Assembly: GCA_963675435.1 (NCBI GenBank)
Contig: OY776216.1
Location: 4,340,001 to 4,404,000 of the forward strand
DNA: 64,000 nt
Source of the DNA: Saccharicrinis sp963675435
GTDB lineage: Bacteria; Bacteroidota; Bacteroidia; Bacteroidales; Marinilabiliaceae
Direction: 5' to 3'
Shown: piece by piece, positions 25,859-33,952 of the stretch
How positions within the stretch are numbered: position 1 is the first letter of the stretch
Layout of the letters: each line of letters starts with the position of its first letter
The notes under the pieces: model-generated
The model's database searches: none
What the model was told of the DNA's origin: nothing
Seen by the model: the letters and a program-made list of their open reading frames with translations, nothing else
Translations under genes and position numbers: made by a program

Positions 25859-26614
25859 ATGATGAATACCATAAATGAAGATATAATCAAATACAGTAAA
25901 GAGTTACGGCTACCTGTTTTCAGAAGAGATTTTAAAGAGTTAGCCACAGAAGCAGCAAGCGGACAACTGGATTATGAAGAGTACTTGTTAAAGCTGATGG
26001 AGCGAGAGTATGAATTGCGTATAGAAAATCGAAAAAAGACGCAAATACGTCTAGCTGGCTTTCCATCCAAGATGTACCTGAATCAACTGGAACGAGAACA
26101 GTTGCCCGATGATGCTCGCGCAAAACTCCCGGTATTAGAACGACTTGATTTTATAAACTCTGGTCAAAATATCATACTGGCCGGTAATCCTGGCACCGGG
26201 AAAACTCACATCGCTATTGGTTTGGGCTTAAAAGCATGCCTTCAGGGATACCGTGTCCTCTTCACCTCTGTTCATCGGATGTTGACCCAATTAAGAGAAT
26301 CTCAATCAGAAAGGACTTTGCGTCAATTAGAGCTCCGTTTTGAAAAGTATGATTTAGTAATCTGTGATGAATTTGGCTATGTATCATTTGATAAAACCGG
26401 AGCCGAATTACTATTCAATCATTTATCACTAAGAGCAGGTAGAAAGTCTACCATAATAACAACAAACTTGGGCTTTGACCGCTGGGAAGAAATCTTTGGA
26501 GATGCCGTTTTAACAGCTGCACTAGTCGATAGATTAACTCACAAAGCCCATTTGGTAAACATGAACGGCGAATCATACCGATTAAAAGAAACAAAAAAAA
26601 TCTTAGCTAAATAA
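25859..26614 (+). CDS. istB: IS21 helper ATPase IstB
   Basis: 251 aa AAA+ ATPase of the IstB/DnaC type. Walker A is AGNPGTGKTHIAIGLGLKA (about 109-127), Walker B LVICDEFGYVSF (about 166-177), and sensor-like STIITTNLGFDRW (about 197-209) with an arginine in LVDRLTH. The N-terminal 80 residues form the helical IstB domain. It assembles on DNA and selects the target for IstA. Intact. Confidence 0.96.
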   Translation: MMNTINEDIIKYSKELRLPVFRRDFKELATEAASGQLDYEEYLLKLMEREYELRIENRKKTQIRLAGFPSKMYLNQLEREQLPDDARAKLPVLERLDFINSGQNIILAGNPGTGKTHIAIGLGLKACLQGYRVLFTSVHRMLTQLRESQSERTLRQLELRFEKYDLVICDEFGYVSFDKTGAELLFNHLSLRAGRKSTIITTNLGFDRWEEIFGDAVLTAALVDRLTHKAHLVNMNGESYRLKETKKILAK

Positions 26615-26755
26615 AAATGAAACTTATAAAAAATCGTTCCCCGGTTCCTCTCCTGATTGGGGTACCCCAATCAGGAGAGGAATACCTTTGTCTTTTAAAT
26701 CAAATGGTATACTTTTGAACTGAAATACTGGTATACTTTTCAATTGAAAAAAACA

Positions 26756-27078
26756 AACCAAAATAATAACCCGATTTATCTATAGGTTGTAAAACTCCAT
26801 TAAAATAAGAACAATCTCCAATTAGGTTTCTTCTGCCTTTCCTTTTGAATTCTGTTTAAATAAATAACAGGTCTGTCATTCATGATTTTTATTTGCAAAC
26901 TACCTACAATTTTTTATCATAACCGTTTTATAAACGGCTAAATACGTCTATTAACGTTTAATAATACTACTATGAGCACTCAAATATGTTTGTATTGTAA
27001 AGAAACCTTGAAAGGCAGAAGTGATAAAAAGTTTTGTAACGCACAATGTAAAAGTGCCTACCATAACCAGGCAGAAAG
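26756..27078. repeat. 323-bp direct repeat, right copy
   Basis: Near-identical to 23901-24223. Here the sequence continues into the complete zinc-ribbon gene, so the right copy holds the unbroken right-hand junction, while the left copy holds the unbroken left-hand one. Confidence 0.9.
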
Positions 27079-27235
27079 TACTTCTGAAGCATTTATCAGA
27101 AGTGTTAACAAACAACTTCGAAGCAACCGCAAAGCACTTCGAATTGCTTGCCCACAAGGTAAAGCTACGGTTCGTAAGGATTTTTTGAAAACACTGGGCA
27201 TGGACTTTAAACATTTAACCCGGATTATGTATTAG
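26972..27235 (+). CDS. Small zinc-ribbon protein, unknown function
   Basis: 87 aa. The N-terminal zinc ribbon is built of CLYCKETLKGRSDKKFCNAQCKSAYH (two C-x2/3-C pairs, about residues 6-31), the pattern of DUF2116-type ribbons. It is followed by a basic helical part (SVNKQLRSNRKALRI) and a C-terminal TVRKDFLKTLGMDFKHLTRIMY. The charge suggests nucleic-acid binding, which is inference. Similar small proteins are frequent in Bacteroidota chromosomes. Intact copy; the truncated duplicate lies at 24117. Confidence 0.7.
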   Translation: MSTQICLYCKETLKGRSDKKFCNAQCKSAYHNQAESTSEAFIRSVNKQLRSNRKALRIACPQGKATVRKDFLKTLGMDFKHLTRIMY

Positions 27236-27370
27236 AATTTCGTAATGAACATTGAAAGTACCATAAAACAAGGCTTTACTGAAACGAGGCATAGCATCGT
27301 TCTGGTGAGTTGAAGTGAAGTAACGAAGTGTCTTGTTTTGAAGTAATTTCAATGTGTAATAGATGGTCTA

Positions 27371-27523
27371 ATGCATATTGCGGGTTTAACACATACCTGG
27401 AAAAGTAAGGGTGGTAATCTTTATTATTTTTGTTACGATTATGGTTATACTCCTTCTGTTGATTCTGAAAAAGTAGTTGTAATTCAGCAACAAAACTATA
27501 TGAACAGCAACCCAATTCATTAA
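27371..27523 (+). CDS. Possible small protein or gene fragment, 50 aa
   Basis: Reads MHIAGLTHTWKSKGGNLYYFCYDYGYTPSVDSEKVVVIQQQ and ends at TAA 27521-27523. It is aromatic-rich with a regular beta-like pattern and ordinary codon use, so it may be the C-terminus of a decayed gene rather than a free-standing one; no good ribosome-binding site is visible. It lies on the same strand behind the zinc-ribbon gene. No family recognised. Confidence 0.3.
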   Translation: MHIAGLTHTWKSKGGNLYYFCYDYGYTPSVDSEKVVVIQQQNYMNSNPIH

Positions 27524-28499
27524 TTTTTTTCATAAAAAGCTTATGTGCTTTTGTTTAGTAGCACTTTGTCAATGCCACTTTTTAGCCTGCTCCCATAAAG
27601 GAAAAAAAGAACTCAGGCAATGATTAATACTCATTTTAGCGTGGCACAGAAAAATTTGATTTTATGCGCTTCATTATCAGGAATACAAAAAGACACTTAT
27701 CGCAGCAAAAAAACAAAAATGATGCAGTTATCCATTTAATCCATAATGCATATCAAATATTCAAAGCTCATCAACATTCTGTATTTTCTTGTAATTTGCT
27801 TTACGCTCCTATGGTATGTCTAGGATATGACGTCGTACTGACTATGTATTGTTCAAGCATATTTTATGATCTTTCTTTGCTTCCTTAGAAGCAATGCCTA
27901 TGCATAGAAAAATCAAAGAATATGCATACACAACACAACCACAATACAAGCACAATACAACGAAATAGCATTAACTATGCATACAACTAGCAATGCCTAT
28001 GCATAGGATTAGCATAGCCGTAGCATAGAAATGCAAAGACCTAGCAAAGAAAAGTCATAAAAACACCGAAAAACACCAAAACTTGGAATATTTTTGGCCA
28101 AAAACGTGATTTTGCGGAATATTTTTATCGTTTTTTGCCATTTTCCGGAATATTGGCCCTTTTTTAGCTCTTTTCGACTCAAAACTGATTTTACTCAAAT
28201 TTATTTACCCCTATTAATCAATCAATTACAAGCGAAAAAAGTTACAGTAAAATTACTGTAATTTTTTCGATGTACTTTTCAATATACTTTAGTACTAAGA
28301 AAAAGGGTAGGAAGGAAAAGGGAGAAGGGAACAAGGAACAGGGAAAAAGGTGATTTACAGCTCTGAAAAATAACAAATCATCAAATTAACGAATAAGCGA
28401 ATAGACGAATTAACAATAAAAACGTCGGCCGATATTTGTTTAACCCGGGCTCTGTTACAACCTGATCAGTTATAGCAGAGCTTACTAAAACAAAAAGTC
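27524..28499. other. Non-coding, word-rich AT stretch
   Basis: No convincing gene. From 27,888 to 28,050 the word ATGCATAG/GCATAG recurs: AGCAATGCCTATGCATAG occurs twice (about 27892 and 27990), along with ACTATGCATAC, TAGCATAGCC and TAGCATAGAAATGC. From 28,085 to 28,160 the motif GGAATATT occurs three times (GGAATATTTTTGGCC, GGAATATTTTTATCG, GGAATATTGGCCC). A purine-rich run follows near 28,300-28,350. The start of the DUF6266 gene ends the stretch. Confidence 0.5.
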
Positions 28500-29141
28500 A
28501 TGGGAACATATAATAAAGGAATCAACGGAAGATTCACAGGAAAAGTAGGTAGTACAGTAGGTAGTCAATGGAAAGGTATTTCTGTTATGAAATCGCTACC
28601 CGATTTTAGTAATCACAAAGCCAGCGAAAAACAATTGGCACACAGAGAAAAATTCAGACTTGCCACAAAGTTTTTACAACCTTTGTATCCGGTGATACAA
28701 TTAGGATTCAAAAACCAGGATAATTTAAAGTCGCCGTATAATGCAGCCATGTCTGAGTTAATGAAATATACCATTGAAGGTGAATATCCTGGTTATAAGG
28801 TTAACCTTGAAAATTTGGTATTATCCGTAGGATCATTAAAAGCTGCTACCAGACCAACTGTTGAAGTAAATGGTGAGGAAGTTATTTTTAATTGGAAGTA
28901 CAGAGATGCAAATGACGATAAGTTTGCAGACAATGGGGTAATTCTTGTTGTTATTGCTGAGGGCTATTACCCAGAATATTCTATTTGCGAAAGTATACGT
29001 TCTGAAGGTACAGCCAGTTTGTATCTGCCAGATGCTCCCCTGGGAACTGTGGTACATTGTTACATAGCTTTTGCCGCTATGGATGATACAAACCGCGTTA
29101 GCAATAGCGTTCACGCAGGAACTGTTATTATTACGGAGTAA
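28500..29141 (+). CDS. DUF6266 family protein
   Basis: 213 aa. The N-terminus MGTYNKGINGRFTGKVGSTVGSQWKGISVMKSLP is the hallmark of DUF6266, a family confined largely to Bacteroidota and usually present in several copies. No signal peptide. The C-terminal half (about 115-213) is a beta-sandwich-like domain (VEVNGEEVIFNWKYRD, GVILVVIAEGYYPEYSI, GTVVHCYIAFAAMDD). The function is not known. A single-gene unit, closed by the terminator at 29175-29207. Confidence 0.88.
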   Translation: MGTYNKGINGRFTGKVGSTVGSQWKGISVMKSLPDFSNHKASEKQLAHREKFRLATKFLQPLYPVIQLGFKNQDNLKSPYNAAMSELMKYTIEGEYPGYKVNLENLVLSVGSLKAATRPTVEVNGEEVIFNWKYRDANDDKFADNGVILVVIAEGYYPEYSICESIRSEGTASLYLPDAPLGTVVHCYIAFAAMDDTNRVSNSVHAGTVIITE

Positions 29142-29174
29142 TGGACTATTTGATTTTTTAATTACAATTTGAAT

Positions 29175-29207
29175 AAAGGTCGTTTCTATAACAGGAACGA
29201 CCTTTTT
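29175..29207 (+). terminator. Rho-independent terminator behind DUF6266 gene
   Basis: AAAGGTCGTT pairs with AACGACCTTT, followed by a T run. Located 34 bp after the stop codon. Confidence 0.85.
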
Positions 29208-29336
29208 AATAAGTGCACAAATACCTTAGGCATAGACCTTACTGACTATACTAATGGATTACGGACTTTCAGCCTGATTAGTAGTAGGATTATGGAAGTA
29301 ATTTCATTTTCAATGTCAAAACATCTAATTTCATAA

Positions 29337-29700
29337 ACCGGGCTGAAGGCCCAAATTGGCTCAGCCCCAGACATCGTCTGGGGGTAATATTAACCACCCT
29401 GTAAATCATCGTCCTGTAAGGACAGCTCAGTTTTTATTTGCCCATTCAGGGCGCTATGATTCTATGATATATTACCCAATGCGTCACTTCGTTTTGCATT
29501 GGGCTTAAATGATTTGACCTTTCAGGCCGTTATTTACATTTCAGGAGAAATACATTTCTAATAGAAAAATCTTCTCTTGAGAGTGGTTCCAAACGATACC
29601 CTCAGGCTATAAGCCTCTAACATCACATCAAGGGGCATCGCCCCTTGAAATCAGCCTACTATAACATCAAACTTTAGGCCTGGAACATATTATTAAACCA
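29337..29700. repeat. Block of REP-like hairpins
   Basis: A chain of short palindromes without a gene: GGGCTGAAGGCCC (29340), CCCCAGACATCGTCTGGGGG (29365), TCCTGTAAGGA (29410), GCCCATTCAGGGC (29440), CCCAATGC...GCATTGGG (29475), AGGGGCATCGCCCCT (29636). The GGCTGAAGGCC and CCTTTCAGG words occur in Bacteroidota extragenic repeats linked to REP-associated (IS200-like) transposases. No such transposase is in the window. Confidence 0.55.
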
Positions 29701-29907
29701 CCTCCCTCTCGTTCCTTGGGTACTCCACCTTAATAAGGAGGAGAGTTATTTACAGCACTATATATACTTTCTTATCGCTTTTCTCTCTGCACTACGCACC
29801 CCACCATCAATCAGCTTCCCAAATGTTATATAGTGTTAAAGAATTTTGAATATTCGAATCGTTTAGTTTAATTAATTATAAGAATTAACCAACTAAAATT
29901 TACCGCT

Positions 29908-31107
29908 ATGCTTACCACTATCCATACTATAACAGACCATATTATTATTAGAAAATCATTTAAATGGAAAAACAGCCTTTTTAATAACAAGGACTCACTG
30001 AACATTAACGATCTTTATACCCGAATAGAGCGTATACTTGAAAAATATTTAAACAAAGTGGCTCTTTCTGAAAAAAAATGCACCAATATTTGCAAGTACA
30101 TCACTAATATTCATTCTATAAAAAGTCGCTTAGACGAAACACCGTGGAATATTCCAGGCAACCTTAACGCTACAGAAAATAAAATATTTCTTCAGGATCT
30201 GGATTTTTATTTAATGATTTCCGGAGTACTCTTAAAGGCCAATCATCTTTTTAAAGGCTTTATTGATAAATGCAAAAACTTATCAATTTTACAAATGCTT
30301 CCCGCATTTAACAGTCACCCTAAACGGATTAAAGAAACTTTAAATCAATTACATGAAAGCAAGTGGTTGTGCCAGGTTATACATCAACGCGAACAAAGCT
30401 CATTTATCAATGCAATAAATGAGCTTGAGAATAACATCGCCTGCTCAAAAATGACCCAGGAGATTATTGTTCCTATTCAAAACATTCTGAAAACCTTTAA
30501 TACACCGTTAGCCAATCTGGAAGATGAAGAATATAAAACGGTTATATTAAGATCTATTAATCAACAATATAAAGAACTATCAAAGTTAGATAATAAACTT
30601 ACTTCTGAAACGTGGCCTGTATTAAAACAGATGCTTATTGACACTTTGATAGTAAAGCCATGCCCGTCTCTGACTCTGGATTATATGCATTGTATTGCCT
30701 CACTAAAAAGTAAAAATGATATTAATATTAACCATGAGGTAAAGGGTATCAAATATCAAATTAAATCGTTAAGCAAGTTTGCTAAAAAAAATAAATACTA
30801 TACTCCCGATACACTTAAACAACTACATATTTTATATGACAAGCTAATTGAATATCAAAAAGAAATGAAGGAAACGTCCTCTTGTGGTAAATTTATTGAG
30901 TGGACACAAAATCCTAAAGAGTTTGTAAAAAAAGTACAAGCACTGATAGCAAACGGATGTATAAGTATTAAAGGAAACTCAGATACTTTACCTATTGTTG
31001 AAATTATTACAAAATTTGTAAAAGTACACAAGCAGAATAACTCAGGTATGCTCTCTCCCAACAGCCTATTAACCTACTTTAAAAAAGCCAATACCGGGGA
31101 GTTGTAA
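29908..31107 (+). CDS. Protein of unknown function, possibly RteC-like at the C-terminus
   Basis: 399 aa, basic and largely helical, with no signal peptide or membrane segment. N-terminal part: ARIERILEKYLNKVALSEKK-type helices. The C-terminal 70 residues (GKFIEWTQNPKEFVKKVQALIANGCI, IVEIITKFVKVHKQNNSGM) faintly resemble the end of RteC, a regulator of Bacteroides conjugative transposons, but I would not name it on that basis. Stands alone on the plus strand between the hairpin block and a bidirectional terminator. Confidence 0.6.
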   Translation: MLTTIHTITDHIIIRKSFKWKNSLFNNKDSLNINDLYTRIERILEKYLNKVALSEKKCTNICKYITNIHSIKSRLDETPWNIPGNLNATENKIFLQDLDFYLMISGVLLKANHLFKGFIDKCKNLSILQMLPAFNSHPKRIKETLNQLHESKWLCQVIHQREQSSFINAINELENNIACSKMTQEIIVPIQNILKTFNTPLANLEDEEYKTVILRSINQQYKELSKLDNKLTSETWPVLKQMLIDTLIVKPCPSLTLDYMHCIASLKSKNDININHEVKGIKYQIKSLSKFAKKNKYYTPDTLKQLHILYDKLIEYQKEMKETSSCGKFIEWTQNPKEFVKKVQALIANGCISIKGNSDTLPIVEIITKFVKVHKQNNSGMLSPNSLLTYFKKANTGEL

Positions 31108-31159
31108 TGTTATTTCGGGGAGTAAAGGGTGAGGATGTACTCAGATTTTAAAAGTTTTA

Positions 31160-31197
31160 CCAGACCTAAATAAGTGTTACAAATTATTTAGGTCTGG
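31160..31197. terminator. Bidirectional terminator
   Basis: CCAGACCTAAATAA (31160-31173) pairs with TTATTTAGGTCTGG (31184-31197). It separates two convergent units: the 399-aa gene and the SusCD-type operon. Confidence 0.75.
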
Positions 31198-31281
31198 CAA
31201 TAAAATACACTTCCTACTTTGCGACAGAAGCATTATTTTATAAAAACCGAGTTGATAAACAAATTTACGCTTACAACTAAA

Positions 31282-32031
31282 TTATTGGGTTACTTCTGTA
31301 AAAATGTATTTTGAAACCCCATAATCCTCACTAGTTACTTCAACTGTAAGAGAACCATCTTCGTTCATATAAATTTTATCACTATTACCTGATACTAGTT
31401 TTCTTTGTGCCAGAACCAAATCTTCATATGATAACAATGAGAAATCACTTTCTGATATATTTAAAATACACTCTCCTGTGTTCTCATCAACTATATCTTC
31501 AATTTTCTTATCATCTGCAGCAAAAGGAGCAGCTACAACTCTGCGAATACTTGAAATATAATATTCCTGAGTATCATATAAAAAACCTGCTTCAAAACCT
31601 GCAATTGCATCCTGGAAAGCAATTAATTTAGCCTCTAACTCATCTTCTGCTACATTTAAAGCTACATTTACTTTTTCAGTATTTCCTTCTTCGGAAAATG
31701 AAACTACCAAACCAAAATTTTGAGCTTGTTCAGCTTTTACAATTGTAGTTAAAGCTGCATAGCCATCCTCCGTTTTCGAAGCTTCAAGCATATCATCAGA
31801 TGGTTGAAACTCTTTAAGAGTCCATTTTTTTGATGTTATTGCATCAAAATTTGCAGTAATTGTTTCTAACAACTCTTGCTTTTGTTTTGCTTCCAATTCC
31901 TCTGGTGTTAACTCCTCTTCTACGGGTTGCTGCTCTTCTTCTTTTGCAGGTGTCTCATCATCATCTGAACATGATGAAAAACTTATTATTGTGCATAATA
32001 ATAAGGCAAAAAACAAATTAAACTTTTTCAT
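31282..32031 (-). CDS. Lipoprotein at the end of the SusCD-type operon
   Basis: 249 aa. Lipoprotein signal MKKFNLFFALLLCTIISFSSC with Cys21 followed by SDDDET, an acidic tail signal that in Bacteroidota favours surface export. Next comes a Glu/Pro-rich low-complexity linker (about 28-53) and a folded domain of about 195 residues without a recognised family. Last gene of the operon, 51 bp behind the preceding lipoprotein. A surface-exposed helper in substrate binding is plausible from context only. Confidence 0.75.
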   Translation of the reverse strand: MKKFNLFFALLLCTIISFSSCSDDDETPAKEEEQQPVEEELTPEELEAKQKQELLETITANFDAITSKKWTLKEFQPSDDMLEASKTEDGYAALTTIVKAEQAQNFGLVVSFSEEGNTEKVNVALNVAEDELEAKLIAFQDAIAGFEAGFLYDTQEYYISSIRRVVAAPFAADDKKIEDIVDENTGECILNISESDFSLLSYEDLVLAQRKLVSGNSDKIYMNEDGSLTVEVTSEDYGVSKYIFTEVTQ

Positions 32032-32082
32032 AATTGTAATTTTTAAATGGATACACCATTATTTTATAATGAATATTAATTT

Positions 32083-32589
32083 TTAATTTCTGAAAGAATA
32101 GATTTTATAACGCTTTTGGCGATCTTCATTTTCTTTTTTTACACCGTATAAACCAGCTATTACATGCTCATCATCAACGGAAATTATACGAATAGCCAAC
32201 TTATATTTACTAATATCTTCTATCGGAATATCTAAAGCCTCAATAGTGTACGAACCATAATTATTACCAGCCTCAATAGTTACTGAATGCTGAAAACTAA
32301 AATTCACATTCTCATCTCCAAAAGTTTCTTCATCAACAACTTGTAGCGATACTGTAATATCATTTTCTAAAACATGACTTAATACAATACTATCTTTAAA
32401 AACTCCGGCACTGTTGATTTGATTATTACCTGAATGAATACCAAGGTTAACTGAAGCCTGCTCTGAGCTCAGACTTACAAAGGGATTACCTTTATATGTT
32501 TTGTCGTCTGATATATTTTCGTAAGGATCTTCACATGAAACCAAGCTCCATACCATTACTAATACAAGTACTAAATTCTTCATCATCAC
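32083..32589 (-). CDS. Lipoprotein of the SusCD-type operon (DUF4843/DUF1735-like)
   Basis: 168 aa. Lipoprotein signal MMMKNLVLVLVMVWSLVSC followed by EDPYENISDD. The mature part has a beta-sandwich pattern (NPFVSLSSEQASVNLGIHSG, ITVSLQVVDEETFGD, SVTIEAGNNYGSYTIEALD) typical of the short domains that accompany SusD in Bacteroidota. The start codon immediately follows the SusD stop codon, so the genes are probably coupled. Confidence 0.7.
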   Translation of the reverse strand: MMMKNLVLVLVMVWSLVSCEDPYENISDDKTYKGNPFVSLSSEQASVNLGIHSGNNQINSAGVFKDSIVLSHVLENDITVSLQVVDEETFGDENVNFSFQHSVTIEAGNNYGSYTIEALDIPIEDISKYKLAIRIISVDDEHVIAGLYGVKKENEDRQKRYKIYSFRN

Positions 32590-33942
32590 TTAATTTATAT
32601 ATGGATTAGAATTGGTTTCTTCTTTGGGCACATCCCAAATATATAAAGCTGAGTTAGGTGACAACACATTACCATTTTTACGTTGTACCACAATGTTTAA
32701 TTTGCTTGACAAACGTTTTAAATCATAAAACCTCAACCCTTCTGAAAATAATTCTTTTCGACGCTCTTGTAATATTTGTGTTATATCAGGAACCGATTGC
32801 AACAAGCTAGCTCCTCGTTTTTGTCGTAATAAATTTATCACCCGCAAAGCTTCTGCTCCATTGGATTCCAATACCGACTCGGCATAAATAAGATACTGCT
32901 CGGCCAAACGAAAGTGCTTATAATTCAAATTACGGTCAATGGTGTTATTACGCTCATTGACCGGCACAATGTATTTGTAAGGCATATGATTAGAACTGAT
33001 GTAATTAAGCTCCTTACGCACATCCTCATCTTCAAAACTATCTACAAATTCCTGACTTAATCGAACACTATTATTCTCATATATTTCATGATAATCGATT
33101 AAATCGGCATCATCAGTATCACTTAAATCATGGGTCATAAAAATGACTTCATTGTTCAACGTTCCAAACTGATCTTCCCACAACATCCAATAATTATCCT
33201 TATCTAATAACGCCGTATTAATAAAATGAGCAGAAGCCTCTTCTGCTGTATCTTTGTCTGAAATGAACAATGCAACCCTGGCTTTCAAAGCCCATATACC
33301 CTGTAAACCAAACTCATAATTTGTTGAGGCACTATAATTACTTTCAGAAAGCAGATTTTCTGCAGTATTTATATCTTTAAAAATTTGACCATAAACTTCT
33401 TCTAATGAAGATTTTGGAAGATATTCTAATTCCAGTTTAAGTTTAAGAGGAATTCCATCTTCATTTCCATTTGTGCCATCATAATGGGCTGCATAAACCT
33501 GCACTAAATTAAATAAGCTCCAGGCTCTTATTCCCAAAGCCTGAGCGAATATCTGATCTGTTTTATCCTGTTCTACCGGACTCTTAACCGGAACCGTAGT
33601 ATAGTTATCTATCAACACATTGGCCTGTGAAATAATTTGATATTGATAGGTCCAGACATAAGGCTGTGGTTGTGTTTTATAGTCCCAGTTAAAAATGTGA
33701 TAATTTGATTCTGCATATCCTGGTATTACACTCTCAAAATCATCGGATGCAAAATCTGTTGTTTGCATATTCATCACCGAAGAAGTTAGTGTTAAATACA
33801 AATTATTCAATGCCATCTGATAAGACTCCACATCGCTAAAGGCCTTATCTTGCGATACTACATCTTCTGGTGTTATATCCAACAAGGAACAAGCAGAAAA
33901 CACCCACAAGCCAATCATTAAAATTGCTATATTTCGTATCAT
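32590..33942 (-). CDS. SusD/RagB family surface lipoprotein
   Basis: 450 aa from the chosen ATG, which begins a lipoprotein signal (MIRNIAILMIGLWVFSACSLLDITPED, Cys18); an ATG eight codons upstream overlaps the SusC stop. SusD-type features: helical repeat architecture, FSDVESYQMALNNLYLTL near the N-terminus, ALGIRAWSLFNLVQVYAAHYDG (about 140-160), KARVALF, and the C-terminal LLRQKRGASLL and ERRKELFSEGLRFYDLKRL. It forms the lid over the SusC channel and captures the substrate at the surface. Starts 10 bp after susC. Confidence 0.93.
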   Translation of the reverse strand: MIRNIAILMIGLWVFSACSLLDITPEDVVSQDKAFSDVESYQMALNNLYLTLTSSVMNMQTTDFASDDFESVIPGYAESNYHIFNWDYKTQPQPYVWTYQYQIISQANVLIDNYTTVPVKSPVEQDKTDQIFAQALGIRAWSLFNLVQVYAAHYDGTNGNEDGIPLKLKLELEYLPKSSLEEVYGQIFKDINTAENLLSESNYSASTNYEFGLQGIWALKARVALFISDKDTAEEASAHFINTALLDKDNYWMLWEDQFGTLNNEVIFMTHDLSDTDDADLIDYHEIYENNSVRLSQEFVDSFEDEDVRKELNYISSNHMPYKYIVPVNERNNTIDRNLNYKHFRLAEQYLIYAESVLESNGAEALRVINLLRQKRGASLLQSVPDITQILQERRKELFSEGLRFYDLKRLSSKLNIVVQRKNGNVLSPNSALYIWDVPKEETNSNPYIN

Positions 33943-33952
33943 ACTTATTTTA

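Larger units (their letters stand above)
24224..26755 (+). mobile_element. IS21-family insertion sequence
   Basis: About 2.53 kb, beginning TGTAAATATTAACTAGG and ending AAAAAAACA (TGT...ACA ends). It has internal terminal repeats CAATTGAAAAGTATACC facing GGTATACTTTTCAATTG near the two ends, as the multiple repeats of IS21 elements do. It encodes istA and istB. A hairpin CTCCTGATTGGGGT...ACCCCAATCAGGAG lies behind istB (about 26647-26680). The flanking duplication is 323 bp, far longer than the 4-8 bp normal for IS21. Confidence 0.9.

Noticed and set aside
27664..27888. 74-codon ORF on the plus strand
   Set aside because: Overlaps another equally open short frame, no ribosome-binding site, and a composition like the surrounding non-coding DNA.
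27888..28050. CRISPR-like array suggested by recurring GCATAG words
   Set aside because: The words are 6-18 bases, irregularly spaced and of unequal length; there is no repeat-spacer periodicity and no cas gene.
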